Shown in pieces: positions 37,050-48,347 of a DNA stretch of 64,000 bases. The number at the start of each line of letters is the position of its first letter. Positions within the stretch are counted from its first letter, which is position 1. A model generated the notes under the pieces. The model was not told where the DNA came from and did no database searches. It saw only the letters and a list, made by a program, of their open reading frames with translations. The translations under genes and the position numbers were made by a program. The stretch is from Bilabrum cf. latius. Its lineage: Eukaryota > Bigyra: Bicosoecida > Bigyra > Bicosoecida. The stretch lies in assembly GCA_965178125.1 (NCBI GenBank), contig OZ237743.1:620001-684000 (forward strand), written 5' to 3'.

Positions 37050-39730
37050 ATGACCGACACCGGATCAAACCCAAGACCTCGCATGGCCTCCCCAGGTATG
37101 TACGATGTAGCATATCTGCGTGCTGATGAAACTGAAATCTATGCTGGTTATTATCTGATCCCTTGCGCCGGTACAAGCTCACGAGCATGCTACTCTCACC
37201 GTTCGCAACTGGAAATGCCATCTCCTCCTCCCATTCTGAGCGCAGGAGCGACCGGTGAAGGCCGGGATATTTTAGATACAATAAGTGCAAGCCAATATTT
37301 GGGTCATGGAGCTGCCGGTCATGTATTCAAGGCTACGTACAATGGCAAGGACGTTGCTGTCAAAGTGATCGCGTGTAACAGCACGGAGAAGCTAGAGCGC
37401 TGCACACAATAGATCATTCGAGAGATCGACTGCTTGAAGAAGGTGCTATCAGGATACGCAACGCAGGTAGAAAGAGATCGGATAGTCGCTCCAATTGCCT
37501 GGGGGCAGACCTAGTACAGGCTGCTCAAGCTTGTGGGCGAGAATAAGGTCGAAAAAGCACCTGCATCGTTGCCGTAGCTCGCTGTTGTGTATCCACTTGT
37601 TGGTGGTTTGGAGCTATATGATGTGGTGCGGCATGGTCGGCTGGAAGAACCTGTTGCGCAGTATTTTTTGCGAAGAATCATCGGCGCTGTGGAAATGCTG
37701 CATAGGGCAGGCGTTGCGCACAGAGACCTCAAGCCCGACAATGTTATGATAAGTAAATCCATTGAAGTTAGGCTCATTGACTTTGGGATGGTGGCCGATG
37801 CTGCCCGAACTCGCGGCGTCAGGTCTACGGTGAGTTCGAGCACGCTTTCCCATGTCCCTTGGATCCTTAGCACAAGCCTATTGTGACAGCTGACATTTTA
37901 TCTCCTGCCGGTGTCGACTATCCCTCAAACGCGCAGTGGTGCGGAACAGACCTGTATAACTCCCCGGAACGCCACGGGAGGGTGGCAGGCATTCCCAAGG
38001 GCAAGTACGACGCATTCAAGGGCGATGTCTGGAGCATAGGCGTCATGGCGTTCATTATGATAACAGGAAAGTTACCTTATTCTGCTACAGGCCCTCATGT
38101 GCACGGCAAGGTGTACCAGCGGAACTTCCGCGATCCCAGGCAGGACTGCACCGCATACAAGCTGATCGAGAAAGAGGACTGGAAGGGCTTTTGGGCATAC
38201 CAAAAGGAGCGTCGTGGGATCGATATGCCTGGTGCAGATGGATTCAAACAGTTCATACAGGGCACTCTCCGGTGGCACCCCAGCAAGCGCGCCTCCGCCT
38301 ATGACCTCACCCGGAACCCTTGGCTCTTCTTTCGCGGGTTTAGAGACGAGGAGATCGAGCCACGATGGATCGCTCCCATTTTAAAAGACAGAGAAAATAG
38401 AACGCTAAGAATCAAGCAGAGAGAGCTGGAGCTGGAGAGGGCAGACCTCGCCCGCAGGATGGGGATGAGGACGGGGCCAACGGCGGGGCCCGCCGGGGGC
38501 TCCAGCAAGGTGGCGGGCGCAGGCCGCGCCCCCGCGCCTGGCACCACGAGCACGACACACGGGGCGGCACCGGGAGGCACTGGCAGCACCGAGGCCAGCA
38601 CCGCCGACGCTGCCCGCATGAGCGAGAGCTCCAGAGGCCCGGCAATGGGGGGCGCTACTATGGGGTCAGGCGAGGCATCAGGGGACCGGGGTGGTGCCGG
38701 AGGGGCGCCCATGGACTCGGGGGAGGGAGCTGGGGACACGGCAGACCTGACTGCTGCGCCTGCACGCGGCGAAGGGGGGGCGCCCATGCGAACAGAGAGT
38801 GAGGGTAGCACGGTGGCGGGGTCCGCATCCGCATCCGAGTCAGGGTCAGGGTTGGGGGGGTCGTGCAAGCCCATGGACTCGGGCTAGGAGGGCACGGCGG
38901 CGGGGGAACACATGGAACATTTTCGCTCCGGGTCGGACGTGCTGCGGAAGCTCACCGATGGCAGCAGCTCGGCGCCTCCTCCGAGCGGGGCATTCCGCGT
39001 GCTGCCCTCACTCAGCCCTGCTGAGCTCGGCCTCCTTCCCCACGTATAGCTTGAGGGTGTGGTGAGTGCGGACGCGCTGTCTCGGTTTCCGGAAGCGATC
39101 AGCCGCGTGTCCCGGATCCGATCGGCACGGCGGCTAGACAACGACAAGCCCATCATGTCGCTCGTGCAGCTGACCGTCGGTGCTCCCGACCTAGGCATCG
39201 AGGTGATGCCAGCACCGGCCGTGGCGGAAGGCATCGACGTTGGCGCCCAAGAAGGCGCGAGTGCGGACGATTATGCAGCGGCACCCAGGGGTTCCCCTGC
39301 AGCGGCCGAGGCGCATGAGACGAGCGAATTAACCAGAAAGCGAAGCACCACCACCACCACAACCGCCGGCGCCGCAGGTGCAGCTGCAGAATCGAGCAAG
39401 TTGAAGCCACCAAGCTCTCCTTCTCCAGCGCCCGTCATGCCAACGTGGTTCGGCGAGATGTCGGAGCTTGAGCAGTTAGATGTGCTGGACCGGGCAGCGG
39501 ATGGCGCCGATTCTCAGATGGAAGTGGAGGTGGTCGAGGTGCGAGCCAGGGCTGGTGCAGAATCCGCCTCGCCGGGGGTTGCACTCGTTGGACGGCTGCT
39601 CGAGGGCAGCGGAAAATCGAGCGTGATGGATGTTCTTTGGGCCGTGAAGTTTGCCATAGAGGCAGAGAATGTCCCCGGGTCTGCTGGTTCCGCTGGGGCA
39701 GGGACGAGCGGCGAACCAGGCTCATCTTGA
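37050..39730 (+). CDS. Ser/Thr protein kinase with a long low-complexity tail
   Basis: Two exons join in phase 0 across a 107-bp intron (37830 gtgagt to 37936 gcgcag), restoring RST-WCGTDLYNSPE in the activation segment. The frame ends with TGA at 39728-39730, giving about 857 residues. Five TAGs are read as Gln, three in the kinase N-lobe (37410-37412, one near 37512, one near 37577) and two in the tail. Kinase landmarks are LGHGAAGHVFKA, VAVKVIA, VAHRDLKPDNVM, LIDFGMV and DVWSIGVMAFIM, so it should be active. The tail is rich in Gly, Ala and Ser with repeated PMDSG-like words, then a more structured C-terminal 200 residues. The start at 37050 is the first convenient ATG; 37083 is an alternative. 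Confidence 0.85.
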
Positions 39731-39960
39731 GACCCTGTCTTTTGCTCCCTCCCATACGAGGCTCATCTTGCGATCAGCCTCGCCCGCCCGGGGAGTTGGT
39801 CGTCACGCGACGCTATCGAATGGTAGTTGTAGTTGTGTGTTAAACATTAGACTCTAGTTGGTTGATCGATTCCTGACCGCTTTGTCGGCCCCCGTGATCT
39901 TTGGGATATGACCACGCAAAAGGACTTGCAGGCAATGGCGCCACTCCGTGTTCACACACT

Positions 39961-40539
39961 TTACGCAGTGTACGACTTACGTAACGCACTTGGCCGATGG
40001 TTTCGCTTTTGCGAGTAGCCCTTGGGCTGTCCGGCAGCTCCAGAACCATACCGATGAGTGGCATCACCATGGGCAGCATGGGCACCACCGTGACGTGTCC
40101 CACGCGCTGCTTCTGCATCGCCATGACTGGCTCCATCGTTGCCTCGCCGTTTACGTGCAGCCCGATTCGACACCGGCGATGGATTCGCACGCAGCGCTTC
40201 GTCCTCGTCTTCGTCCTGATCAGCAGCTGGCTCTTCCCGACCGTTTGCCTCATGTGATCCGACGTATCCCCTTGCGGCCGAACTAGACGCGGCCGCAGCA
40301 GCAGCAGCAGCAGCAGCAGCCATGCGACGACCTCGTATGGCCCGACTGCGCCGGGGCCCTTTTCCAGCGGTTGCTCCTCGCCCTACTCCAGGGGATCGGT
40401 TGGGTGAAAATGACAGGTTCCAACTGGAGGCATCTTCGCTTCCACTGGCTTCGTTGAAGACATCTTCACGCTGCACTGCACGGCCGCTTGAGACAGCAGC
40501 CCCCCCACCACTGCCAAATCCACCTCGCGGCCTGGGCAT
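39961..40539 (-). CDS. Low-complexity host ORF next to the viral junction
   Basis: A 192-residue frame from ATG 40539 to TAA 39961. It contains Gly/Arg-rich ends, a run of eleven alanines (gct/gcc repeats near 40290-40320) and an acidic stretch DQDEDEDEA. No family is recognised. It lies immediately left of the 56-bp palindrome, so viral insertion may have cut off its promoter or upstream exons. It could also be chance in GC-rich DNA. Confidence 0.35.
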   Translation of the reverse strand: MPRPRGGFGSGGGAAVSSGRAVQREDVFNEASGSEDASSWNLSFSPNRSPGVGRGATAGKGPRRSRAIRGRRMAAAAAAAAAAASSSAARGYVGSHEANGREEPAADQDEDEDEALRANPSPVSNRAARKRRGNDGASHGDAEAARGTRHGGAHAAHGDATHRYGSGAAGQPKGYSQKRNHRPSALRKSYTA

Positions 40540-40578
40540 ATGTACTGCACTTGACCGGCTATTCGCAGCACCTCGATG

Positions 40579-40634
40579 TCTCGCAGTCCATATGAAACCC
40601 GTAGTATACTACGGGTTTCATATGGACTGCGAGA
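40579..40634. repeat. 56-bp perfect palindrome at the host/virus junction
   Basis: The 28 bases 40579-40606 are the exact reverse complement of 40607-40634, with no spacer; the centre is gtatac. The arms include tcgcagtccatatgaaaccc. GC-rich host sequence lies on the left and AT-rich sequence starts within about 20 bases on the right. It could be a hairpin end left by integration, a resolved terminal structure of the virus, or a target-site feature. The other end of the element is outside the window, so this cannot be decided here. Confidence 0.9.
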
Positions 40635-41343
40635 GTAGAGTATAGGGGATTTTACTTTTGTTAAAAGTAATTACTTTCCATGAATTGTACAAGAGTCGAA
40701 ATTTCTGACTGGGTTATTCTGTACGTGCAGAGATGGATCGGGAGAGAGTGTTGCTGGGCGCGAACAGATTCTCCTGCGAGTTGCTGTGGATTCCGCAATT
40801 CCTTAATGGATATAATTTACTTCTCTAGGGGTTTCAAACGGGCGAGGGGCGGTCGCGGAGCGCACGTGCGCAGCGCGTGGTTCAGGTCCTCGATACCTCT
40901 CTTTGCACCCCTGATTTATGATCTTTCCGCCATGCCCTCCCTTTCCTGCTTAGCACTAGTATGGTTTGATCTCTTACACATGTGTATAATGTTCAAGGAT
41001 CTAATGCTTTGATCCATTCGCCCCTGAATTGGTCGTGAGGCATCAACCGTGAGGCATTGCTCCGTTCCTATGTAGACCGGAGCACTTTCCTTTGTAGATC
41101 GGAGGTGCCTCACCATTTCCTCGTGCCTCTCCTTGCCAATCAAGAGCAACAATTAAACTTCTACCCAGACCATTATATCATTTACTATACTATCCACCTA
41201 TTGTGTTGCACCCTGCTCTCTAACCTCTTTCCTTAACGAGTGATACCCCTCGCAAATTTCTCACAACTACAAGTGCAATCTGTAACCTTTACTTTTTTGC
41301 ATTTCGTAAAATTGAAACCTTTTTTCTACCATTATAATAGTAT
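40635..41343. other. Left non-coding segment of the viral element
   Basis: Base composition here is between that of the host and the viral genes. There are repeated words in opposite orientations near 41030-41130 (gaggcat...gtgcctc), and T-rich stretches before the recombinase gene. An ORF at 40680-41012 lacks any motif and I do not accept it. The segment should contain the left end and the recombinase promoter. Confidence 0.45.
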
Positions 41344-42576
41344 ATGAGTTCTACTAACACACTAGTACAAGATATCAAGGCATGGTTAGCCACATAGTAC
41401 CACAATCCCAAGACCTTGGGCAACTACAATCGCGAGTGCAACACCGTTCTCCGCGCCCTACTCCAAAAGATTGGATGCAACCAGGACGCCCCTCTATCCC
41501 AAGAACAAATTGATACCGCCATGAAACAACTCAACAGCACCTATGCTTCGATGCGATGCTACTACGCCCTGCACCACCTAACAGCCTACCTCGGATGCCA
41601 AGGCTGCCAGAGCGAGCGCTTTCACCTGCTATGCAAAACCAAAGGCGAATGGGCGCTCAAGTTTCAATCAGATCGCGAAGAGCAACCCAAAAAGGATCTG
41701 CCTCTCACCCTTTAGCAGGCTCAAGAGCGGTTAGGTGCTGTGGATGCCACTGGGCTCAAGCAGCCCGAGCAGGTGGCACTCTTGTTTCTAACCATCCTCT
41801 ACTACATATCTCCTATCAGACCATCTGCTCTGTGCCAACTTGCCATCAGCACAGATCCAACTTTCCCCAATCGAATCGATCTCGATCGCAAGGTGCTGGT
41901 GGTGGGCAGCGACAAGGGGGTGGTCATTGGCACATCCTAGGAGCGAGATATGCCCATCAACGATCGAGTGGTGGAGATTGCCAGTCTACTATCCGATGAT
42001 ACGCCCTTGTGGAATAGCGGTGCAAAGAATTTCACCAGTCGATTGGTTAAACCTTACAGCCTGAAATGGTTGGAGTGCTACGTTTCACCCCAAAATATCC
42101 GCAAAATCTGGAGCAGTCAAATGGCACGTGGGTTATCACTCGATCAACGCAAAGCACTGTGCAGCGCCATGGGGCATTCAAAGAAAACCCAGAAAACCTA
42201 CTACCAAGAGTACAGAACCAGTGAGGAATAGGAGCATCTAGATGGATGCGATCTACCTGTACTGGGATTGAAATCACCTAAACCTAAACCCAAGATCAAG
42301 ATCAAACCCAAGCAGATCTCACTACCTATAGTGGAAACAAAATCGCCTGAACCTATACTTAAGCCTATTAAACCTAAACATAACAAACAATCCACTCTAC
42401 CTGTGATCGAGATTGAAAGCGATGAAAAAATGAAAACTCAATCTCCTAACAAACCTACTCCACCTGAACCTTCGGTTCTCTTATCTAAACAAGATGGGTT
42501 GTACAACCTACAAATCAATTACAAAGGGTTATCTAGAGATCAATACAAAGCAATCATGGATTTACTTGAAATTTAA
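41344..42576 (+). CDS. Tyrosine recombinase (integrase)
   Basis: 410 residues with TAGs read as Gln (AWLAT-Q-YHNPK, LTL-Q-QAQERL, GTS-Q-ERDMP, SEE-Q-EHLDG) and TAA stop. The N-terminal 120 residues are a helical core-binding domain. The catalytic domain shows the first Arg in SPIRPSALCQL, a NIRKIWSS box in place of HxxR, then AMGHS and the nucleophile region TQKTYYQEY. The tail after residue 290 is Lys/Pro-rich (PKPKPKIKIKPKQ) and may bind DNA. Such enzymes cut and join DNA through a phosphotyrosine and could integrate or excise the element. The gene is less AT-rich than its viral neighbours, suggesting a separate origin. Confidence 0.82.
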
Positions 42577-42938
42577 AAGAGTTCCACATTTTGTGTCTCA
42601 CTTTTTACTTGGTTTAGTACGGATTTAATACAGAAGTTCTGTGTTCCATGTTTTTTTCACAATCTCTCTCAATATTTCATTTTTCACATTTTATGGAATT
42701 TCAAATTTATCATAATATCTGTGGTTGCCAGAAAAAAGAAGGAAACATGGAACATTTCTTTTAATTTCTTTTAAATTATGGAACATAACTTAGAACAAAC
42801 TTAGAACAACTCAAAAAAACTGAGAACACACTTATAATATACTAAATATATTGGATTACTAGAGAGCAATACAAAGCTTAGATATTCTCTATGTACTTAC
42901 ACAGAGAATGCGTGATTTACGATTAAATCCCTACCAAT
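42577..42938. other. Intergenic AT-rich segment between convergent genes
   Basis: It separates the 3' ends of the recombinase (plus) and GIY-YIG (minus) genes. There are repeated words such as ttagaacaa/gagaacac near 42785-42830 and tctttt runs, but no ORF or clear terminator hairpin. Confidence 0.45.
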
Positions 42939-43625
42939 TTACTCGCTCTTGGTACAGATTCTGATTTTGATTTTGATTTTGGGTTTTGCTTTGGATTGCT
43001 GTTCGAGCTGTTGCTGGTGTTGTTGGGATCGGCGATGTCTTACTATGTTAGTACGACAAACAACAGCTCCACATTCGCAAGTGATCTTCTCGCGCTGTCG
43101 CTCGTTAATCTTATCGCGATTGGTTTTGCGGTACTATTTTTTCTGCTCTAGAATTTGATCGCGGTTGGCTTGGCGGTATCGTTTTTTCTATTCGGAAATC
43201 TTGTCGCTATTGAGTTGATTATACCTTTTTTTCTATTCAGCAATCTTATCGCTATTGAGTTGATGGTATTGTTTGGTATATTGTCTGCGCCATTCTTTCT
43301 ATGTATGTGCAATAATACCCGATGGAGTACACTAATTTATGCAAGGATTGTTTTTAATGTAGTATGCTTCACGCAGTAGGAGTTCCTGTTTTGTTGAACA
43401 CGGGTAATTTTCTACCAATTTGATCGCTACTTTATCAAATCCACGTTCTAACAACTTGAATGAGGAGTAGTTGTTCGTCTTGCCGTGTTGCCATTGTTTA
43501 AAGTGATCTTTGTGCCCATTCAATCTCCTGTTTAATGTCTTGACGGTACTGCCATAGTATGGCAATAGTACTGGTGATTCGGTACTGTAAATCATATAAA
43601 TTTTTCCTTTTGAATAATCTGGCAT
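42939..43625 (-). CDS. GIY-YIG endonuclease with repeat tail and zinc-finger-like end
   Basis: 228 residues from ATG 43625 to TAA 42939. The N-terminal 95 residues hold the nuclease core: GKIYMIYS for GIY, YYGST for YIG, NRRLNGHKDH with the conserved Arg and His, and a Glu in LLREAYYI. The first TAG (43332-43334) would end the protein after the core; reading it as Gln adds a tail of four or five repeats (NSDKIAEQKKRY, NSDKISEQKKRY, NRDQILEQKKQY) and a Cys/His cluster ITCECGAVVC...HRR. Similar repeat tails follow GIY-YIG domains in giant viruses and virophages. It nicks DNA, perhaps in homing or repair. Confidence 0.85.
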
Positions 43626-43671
43626 TACAAATTCAAAAAGTAAATCATTTTTATCTTTGGACTGACTATAG

Positions 43672-44418
43672 ATGAATCTTAAAGATCAACCAAAACTAAA
43701 AATATTGGAGCTGTTTTGCGGGACGAAGTCAATCAGCAAAGCATTGCATAAACTACTTGGTAATAGAGTGGAAATCACATCACTCGATATCGAATCAAAA
43801 TATAAACCCACCATCTGCACTGATATTATGCAATGGGATTATAAACAAGCATTCCCTGTTGGATGCTTCGACTTTCTTTGGGCATCTCCGCCGTGTACCT
43901 TTTACTCACAAGGAAAGCACATGCTCAGAGATAAAAGCAAACTCGAAGCCCAAAGATAGGAATCAGATAAGATCGTACAACGAGTGTTGCATATAATTGA
44001 TTTTTACAAACCCAAATGCTTTCTAATAGAGAACCCCTAGACTGGTGAGCTTAAAAACCGCGATGTAATTCGTGGCATACCTTTTGTTGATGCCACATAC
44101 TGTATGTACGGCTATGTGTACTCAAAGAAAACTAGATTCTGGGGCAATCAGGCTTTGATCGATCAACTTCATCTCAAAGTTTGCAACAAAAACGACCATT
44201 GCCAACACTCATCCATCACCAACAAAGGTAACCTAAAACACCATTACTCAATCGCATCTGGACCATCCAAAGGATACCGATCTCAAAAAGTTATGTGGAA
44301 CCTGATGCGGTAGATTACTCAAATGCACACTCAATCTACCACTGAGATCCTCTTTTCTATACCCCCCGATTTAACCGAAACCCTAATGAAAACTGTTATC
44401 GATTTAGTGAATTCTTAA
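43672..44418 (+). CDS. C5-type DNA cytosine methyltransferase
   Basis: 248 residues with three TAGs and TAA stop. Motif I is LELFCGTKSISKAL, motif II has SLDIE, motif IV is WASPPCTFYSQ with the catalytic Cys, and motif VI is LIENP-Q-TGELKNRD, where Q is a TAG at the place where phage and algal-virus enzymes commonly have ENPQTG. The protein is shorter than bacterial Dcm-type enzymes (about 320-400 residues) and the target-recognition part is small. It would methylate cytosine in viral DNA, possibly against host or competing nucleases. It starts 46 bases from the start of the divergent GIY-YIG gene. Confidence 0.85.
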
Positions 44419-44524
44419 AATAATTCCATTTTTTACCTTTAATCCCGTACTAAATTGATACGGATTAAATGCAAAATAATATCTGGCTAGATACTCACAC
44501 AGAGAAAATCCTGTTTTCATTATC

Positions 44525-45019
44525 TTAGCCCAAACTTCTTGCATAATCTCTTGATCTCGGTACGGATCGCTTTGGGAGCACTAGTCTCAGCCCACCACTG
44601 GTTCAAGAAGGTTATCTCTTCAGTGTTTAACTTTCCTTTGGTAGTTTTCTTATCAAACAAGGCACTCTACTCTATTGGCATATACCCTACTATAGACTAC
44701 CATCCTTAAATCGTTTCTAAAAAATCGATTATGTAGTATGCATAATCATCTTGGATAAAAGGCTTTTGTATTCATCCATTGATACCCATTTCATTGGTTT
44801 GCGAATTGGAAAGTATTCCCCCTCTTCTAGCTTATCCACTTTGTAAATCTTATGCAGTGAACTATTTTTATAGTATTTACCCTATTTAATTGATTTTAGA
44901 GTTGCTACACTAATTTTTAACTCAGGATACTTTTCCTTAATCAACTCAACCCCCATCTGAGCATTTCGAACTATGTATTGATCCCCCTTTATACTCAACT
45001 TAAAATTATGATTTACCAT
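44525..45019 (-). pseudogene. Decayed viral ORF with frameshift and internal TAA
   Basis: ATG 45019 opens a frame with coding character (FKLSIKGDQYIVRNAQ, KSIK-Q-GKYYKN, FPIRKPMKWVSMDEYK) that hits TAA near 44735. A one-base shift gives PFIQDDYAYYIIDFLETI, then TAA. The same frame continues beyond as GWQSIVGYMPIEQSALF and ends ITFLNQWWAETSAPKAI...KKFGLR-TAA at 44525. Such a mosaic suggests an inactivated gene of about 165 codons, or two overlapping small genes. The family is unknown. It is the only clearly damaged viral gene in the window. Confidence 0.6.
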
Positions 45020-45077
45020 CTTACTATATAATATCAAAAAATGTTTAAATCATTTTCCGAAATTCGATGATGATTCA

Positions 45078-45347
45078 TTTATTTGGTTATGATCAGAAAA
45101 AAACGAAAAAATGTACAGAATAATCGCAAAATGTCAAAAATGAGAGATTTTGAGATTACCGTTACTGAAAAAAAAAAATTATTAAAAAAAAAACTCCTAA
45201 GGGCAACTCAAAATCTCTAACCAAATATTCCTATCATAAACCAAGTATTTCCTATCATAAAAACTCTAAATTCCTATCATACTTCTGATCATAAAAATTA
45301 CTTACTACCAAATAATCCTATCATAAATCTTATCATAACCAAATAAA
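45078..45347. repeat. Iteron-like block bounded by a 16-bp inverted repeat
   Basis: The sequence tttatttggttatgat at 45078-45093 is repeated as its exact reverse complement at 45332-45347. Between and overlapping them are at least four copies of cctatcata and several more tcataa words (45230, 45251, 45273, 45317, 45330). The block lies directly before the polymerase-helicase gene at 45430. Such clusters next to a replication gene are typical of origins or autoregulatory sites; function is inferred. Confidence 0.6.
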
Positions 45348-45429
45348 ATAATATAACCAGAATTGATTCTACATTATATATTCGATTTTATAAAAATGAA
45401 TTAAAACAATTTCTATGATTATAATATAA

Positions 45430-47925
45430 ATGAATACGATCCAATCTGATTTGATGTTAAAACAATTAGTGCCTTGCGAAACTACAGGATTCAAAGTAAA
45501 AACCAAGATGAAATTTCCAATGGAAAAGGTCGAACTAGTTAAAAAGTACCTCAAGTTTATCATGCCCAAAATCATTCACACCTCAACCAAACAATAGGAT
45601 GTTCAAGCACAAACAACTATGGTTGCTAACGCATGTAACTAGTGGCTTTCGGGATCAAAAGATAGTTCGATTCCTCTTACTTTCCATGTTAAAAACAACT
45701 TCGGCAGACTGGTCTCCAAAAAAGTAATAACTCCTGTTCAAATTATTCGTGGCATTCGGCACTATTTGTTTGAAAACCTATACACCGATCTCGATATTGC
45801 CAATGCCCACATTGAGTTTGCTTTCCAATTATACCCTGTTTTAATGGGTGGAGTTGTTCCTAAAGGCATTGAGTACATTGTTAAGAATCGCAAAGCCATC
45901 TTTCAACCATTCATGGATGAACACAAACTAACCAAGGATCAATGCAAAACTTTCGTATTTACTGTTTGTTATAAAGGTTCACTGGAAAAAACCCTTAGAA
46001 AACTTGGATTTGGTGGAGTTGCCGATCTCAAAAAAAATAGCCGATGGGCATACAATAGAATTTAGGAAGCGGCTTCCGAGTTTGAAACCCTTGCCAAGGC
46101 GGTTAAACAGCACATGGGTGATACTTGGAAAATTGTTCATTGTTCTGATAAATCCATTCAACAAAATAGATAGGATGTGAGCAAGTTTAGCATTGTGATG
46201 CAACACATTGAACACAAAATCACACTTGTGATTGCCGATTTCTTAAAACGCAAATATAATCTCGATGTTGCGGATTTCCAATTCGATGGTGTGTTTGTTG
46301 ATAGCATGAATCATAAACTAATCGAATCAATTATTCCTGAAATCGAATAGCACATTACCAAAATTACTGGTTTTAAACTCAAATTAACCGTTAAACCAAT
46401 CGATGGCACTATGGTTCGAGAAATCGTAGAAAAACTACAAACCGAAATCAGTGATGATTCCCCCGAGTTATTAGAAGGATCTGAAGTGGATAGCGATTTA
46501 GAGGCATCCGAAGTGTTTTGGAAAATCTACAAGAATCAAGTCGTAATTACCGAATCATCTATCTATTGTCTCGATAAATCCACACATCTCTACCAGCACT
46601 ACAGCAAATTCAATAAATTTCACCCTCTTTTTAATATGGTTCAAACCCTACGCTTAACTCGTAACAACAAACCTTACTCAGCCAACAACACGAACGCCAA
46701 AAACATTGTTGCCACCATTCTGGGAGATACCTCATTAATTGTCAATGATGTTGAATTTATCGATCAGATCAATCAATCCACCAAAGGATTACTGTTTTTT
46801 ACCGATAAAGTATGGAATTTCGCCACTCAAAAATTCGAGGAGTTTGAAAACCGATTTACACTATGTAACACTGGATACCCTGCTCCTATAGATGCATTTA
46901 AACAACTAAATATTGAAAAGGATAACTACCAATCAATCCAGTACCTCAAGAAAACCATTTTTAACGCCTTCGAAACCCAAGAAGAGGTTGATTACAACTT
47001 ATTTATTTTAGCACGAGCTCTTGCCGGACATGTTGAGGATAAATATTTTTCCTGTTGGGTTGGTGAGCGCGATTGTGGTAAGGGCACATTTATGGATATC
47101 ATCAAGTGTGCCATTGGAAACTATGCAAGGGATTCAGTTCCTCCTATTTGCTCTGATGTTTCCAACAGTGATGTTGCCCAACGAAACAGATTTGCTGTAA
47201 CGAGCAAGATAAATACTGGTAGATTGTGTTTTACCAATGAAGCAGGGATTGCCAAAAAATCCAATTCAACCATTACCTTGGATGGTGAGGTAATTAAGAG
47301 TGTGGTTGCAAGTGGCGGTGATGTTTTCTAGACTCGTAGAATGTTTGAAAACGAACAATCAATGAAAAACAACTGCACCTTTTTCATGCTGTTTAACTCT
47401 TATCCAAAAGCCAATCCATACGATGCCTTTCAAACTTGTTTGCCTGTTATTTTTCCAAAGAAATTCAGCAAGAAAGATCCGGATGTGGTTGGATAGGAGG
47501 ATTGCATCACAGATCTAAGAGAAAAAATTAGATAGCCTGAAATCTATATTGCGTTCTTATGGTGTTTGTTACACGCTTACAAACCCATTCCGGCACGTAA
47601 ATATCCTCGACCAGAATCCTTTTCTAAATCGATAATTGAGGTTGATTCTAAACCCTCTACTCGATTTGAAGTGTTTAAAAAATGCTTTCACAGAGATGAA
47701 TCATCCGTCTTGTCTTGGAACGAAATACGGGAAGTATTTGATCAATACATTAAAATCTCTCCATAGGCACTCCGTAAATTCCTAGAAAAACAAAAGTGCT
47801 CTATTCTTAGAACCTCTTACAAAGGTAAAACCCTTAAAATAGTCAAAGGAGTTGAGTTACGGGATCAATCCGAACCACAAGATGAAGTTAAACAGAGTTC
47901 CGCCCCCCGCTACGGTAATAAATAA
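45430..47925 (+). CDS. Family A-like DNA polymerase fused to SF3 helicase (TVpol-S3H type)
   Basis: 831 residues, TAA stop, TAGs read as Gln. The N-terminal half has polymerase-like motifs: TDLDIANAHIEFAF (motif A), a K-rich helix with KTFVFTVCYKGS (motif B region), and FQFDGVFVD (motif C, DG). The C-terminal half is a superfamily 3 helicase: Walker A WVGERDCGKGTF, Walker B region GRLCFTNEAG, and motif C CTFFMLFN with the sensor Asn. This fusion is known from many polinton-like viruses and some virophages, where it replaces the protein-primed polymerase. It should replicate the viral DNA. An iteron-like block lies upstream. Confidence 0.82.
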
Positions 47926-48111
47926 ATTTATTCCCTTCGGTTAAGGAAACAAGTTTCAATAATTACGTTCAGTCAGAGCTAAAGCTCTTCCCTCTCTCCA
48001 TTCCTTTTCTCGCTAGTCGCTCCAAAAGTCAAGGTGAGCCTCTTCATACTGCTACTTCATATAACTGCTTTATCCTTCTAATTATAGAAAATCAATTATA
48101 TATAAAACTCT

Positions 48112-48260
48112 ATACGATGACCATATCCACAAATTGCGTATTAGTATATGTATTATTTAGCAAAACGTGGATGTAGCCCTCTTGTGAAGGTGTTATGGGA
48201 CTCTAGCCATTTTCTAGCCAAAAGTTCCATCACTTTATGGGACTCCATTATTCAACCTTC
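48112..48260 (+). repeat. Hairpin-bearing intergenic repeat, copy 1
   Basis: Arms atccacaaattgc (48125-48137) and gcaaaacgtggat (48160-48172) can pair around a 22-nt loop. The flanks share tacgatg...and aaaagttccatcactttatg with copies at 58758-58905 and, inverted, 63217-63369. It lies in the gap after the polymerase gene. Short ORFs through it are not conserved. It may be a MITE, a transcription-end signal or a packaging site. Confidence 0.75.
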
Positions 48261-48347
48261 TAAACTACCTTCATTATACCCCCTTATCCTCGCTTATACC
48301 TTCACAAATGGAACAAACGCGCTTTTATTTTTAAAATGTTATAGAGC

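Noticed and set aside
40500-40700. Assembly chimera of host and free virus
   Set aside because: Cannot be fully excluded, but the shared unusual code on both sides and the presence of integrases favour true integration. Long reads would decide.
42949-43379. Plus-strand ORFs over the GIY-YIG tail
   Set aside because: They are hydrophobic shadows of the Gln/Lys-rich repeats encoded on the minus strand.
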